Below are positions 63,918 through 64,000 of a stretch of DNA of 64,000 bases, piece by piece; within the stretch, counting starts at the first letter, position 1, and every line of letters begins with the position of its first letter. Position numbers and translations under genes: made by a program. The notes under the pieces were generated by a model. The model was not told the origin of the DNA. It searched no databases and saw only the letters and a program-made list of their open reading frames with translations. The stretch comes from Antarcticimicrobium luteum (GTDB lineage Bacteria > Pseudomonadota > Alphaproteobacteria > Rhodobacterales > Rhodobacteraceae), in contig NZ_SMUV01000066.1 of assembly GCF_004358185.1 (NCBI RefSeq), positions 1 through 64,000 on the forward strand. Direction: 5' to 3'.

Positions 63918-64000
63918 GCGGGGCGGCGGGCCAGGCAGCCGGACAAGGCAGGCGGCCAAGGGGCGGGCGAACCTGCCGCACCCGAACGCGAAACGACAGC

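Noticed and set aside
1-64000. CRISPR array, prophage, transposase, tRNA or rRNA genes
   Set aside because: No regularly spaced repeats, integrase or transposase motifs, tRNA cloverleaf with T-loop, or rRNA sequence was seen on either strand.

Overview
The window is high-GC chromosomal DNA from an alphaproteobacterium, most likely of the Roseobacter group (Rhodobacteraceae/Roseobacteraceae). Supporting signs are ChvG/ChvI next to a truncated PTS (HPr, EIIA-Man, short HprK, RapZ), methylsuccinyl-CoA dehydrogenase of the ethylmalonyl-CoA pathway, split b/b' subunits of the ATP synthase F0 operon, the rpoZ-rel-DUF2062-pdxJ-acpS-lepB-rnc string, the era-DUF1491-recO string, a DUF6473 protein and many 4-bp ATGA/GTGA gene overlaps. 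I saw no CRISPR array, rRNA, tRNA, transposase or phage gene; this reads as core chromosome with small lineage-specific insertions.

Layout. 1-3.2 kb: end of etfA, a DUF6473 protein, hbd and a lysophospholipid-type acyltransferase. 3.2-9.7 kb: a minus-strand regulatory operon (chvI, chvG, hprK, rapZ, EIIA, HPr, acyltransferase) facing pckA across a repeat-rich intergenic region. 9.7-12.4 kb: TSUP transporter and mcd. 12.4-17.2 kb: trmO, a META-domain protein, a copper pair (PCuAC fusion and a DUF2946 protein) lying between recO and DUF1491-era. 17.3-20.7 kb: PatB-type lyase, three tandem peptide deformylase genes (the third catalytically degenerate) and a MaoC-like hydratase. 20.7-27.9 kb: fmt, two tiny membrane proteins, a secreted caspase-like protein, rnhA, a methyltransferase, two membrane proteins, ispH and a cytochrome c. 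27.9-35.4 kb: NYN protein, folK, rpoZ, rel/spoT, DUF2062, pdxJ, acpS, lepB, rnc.

35.4-46.3 kb: small hypotheticals, glutathionyl-hydroquinone reductase-like protein, a receiver-only regulator, cobC-cobD, a lytic transglycosylase, smc, a lipoprotein and a FadR-type regulator. 46.4-49.0 kb: minus-strand F0 operon (atpI-B-E-X-F). 49.2-53.6 kb: ArsR regulator with an obvious palindromic operator, transglutaminase-like protein, EamA exporter, LysR regulator divergent from an azoreductase, and a prolyl-tRNA editing protein. 53.6-63.9 kb: a plus-strand translation and secretion block: ffh, four tandem GNAT acetyltransferases, chorismate mutase, rpsP, rimM, a membrane protein, two sulfotransferase-like proteins, trmD, a DUF1508 protein, rplS and rpmE.

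The features most worth a second look are: the degenerate third deformylase; the membrane protein plus paired sulfotransferase-like genes wedged between rimM and trmD; the GNAT quartet behind ffh; structured RNA leaders before ffh, before rplS and over the ribosome-binding site of the DUF1508 gene; a perfect 21-bp inverted repeat in a gene-free gap before fmt; and tandem repeats between chvI and pckA. All functions are read from sequence motifs recognised by eye; no database search was run.
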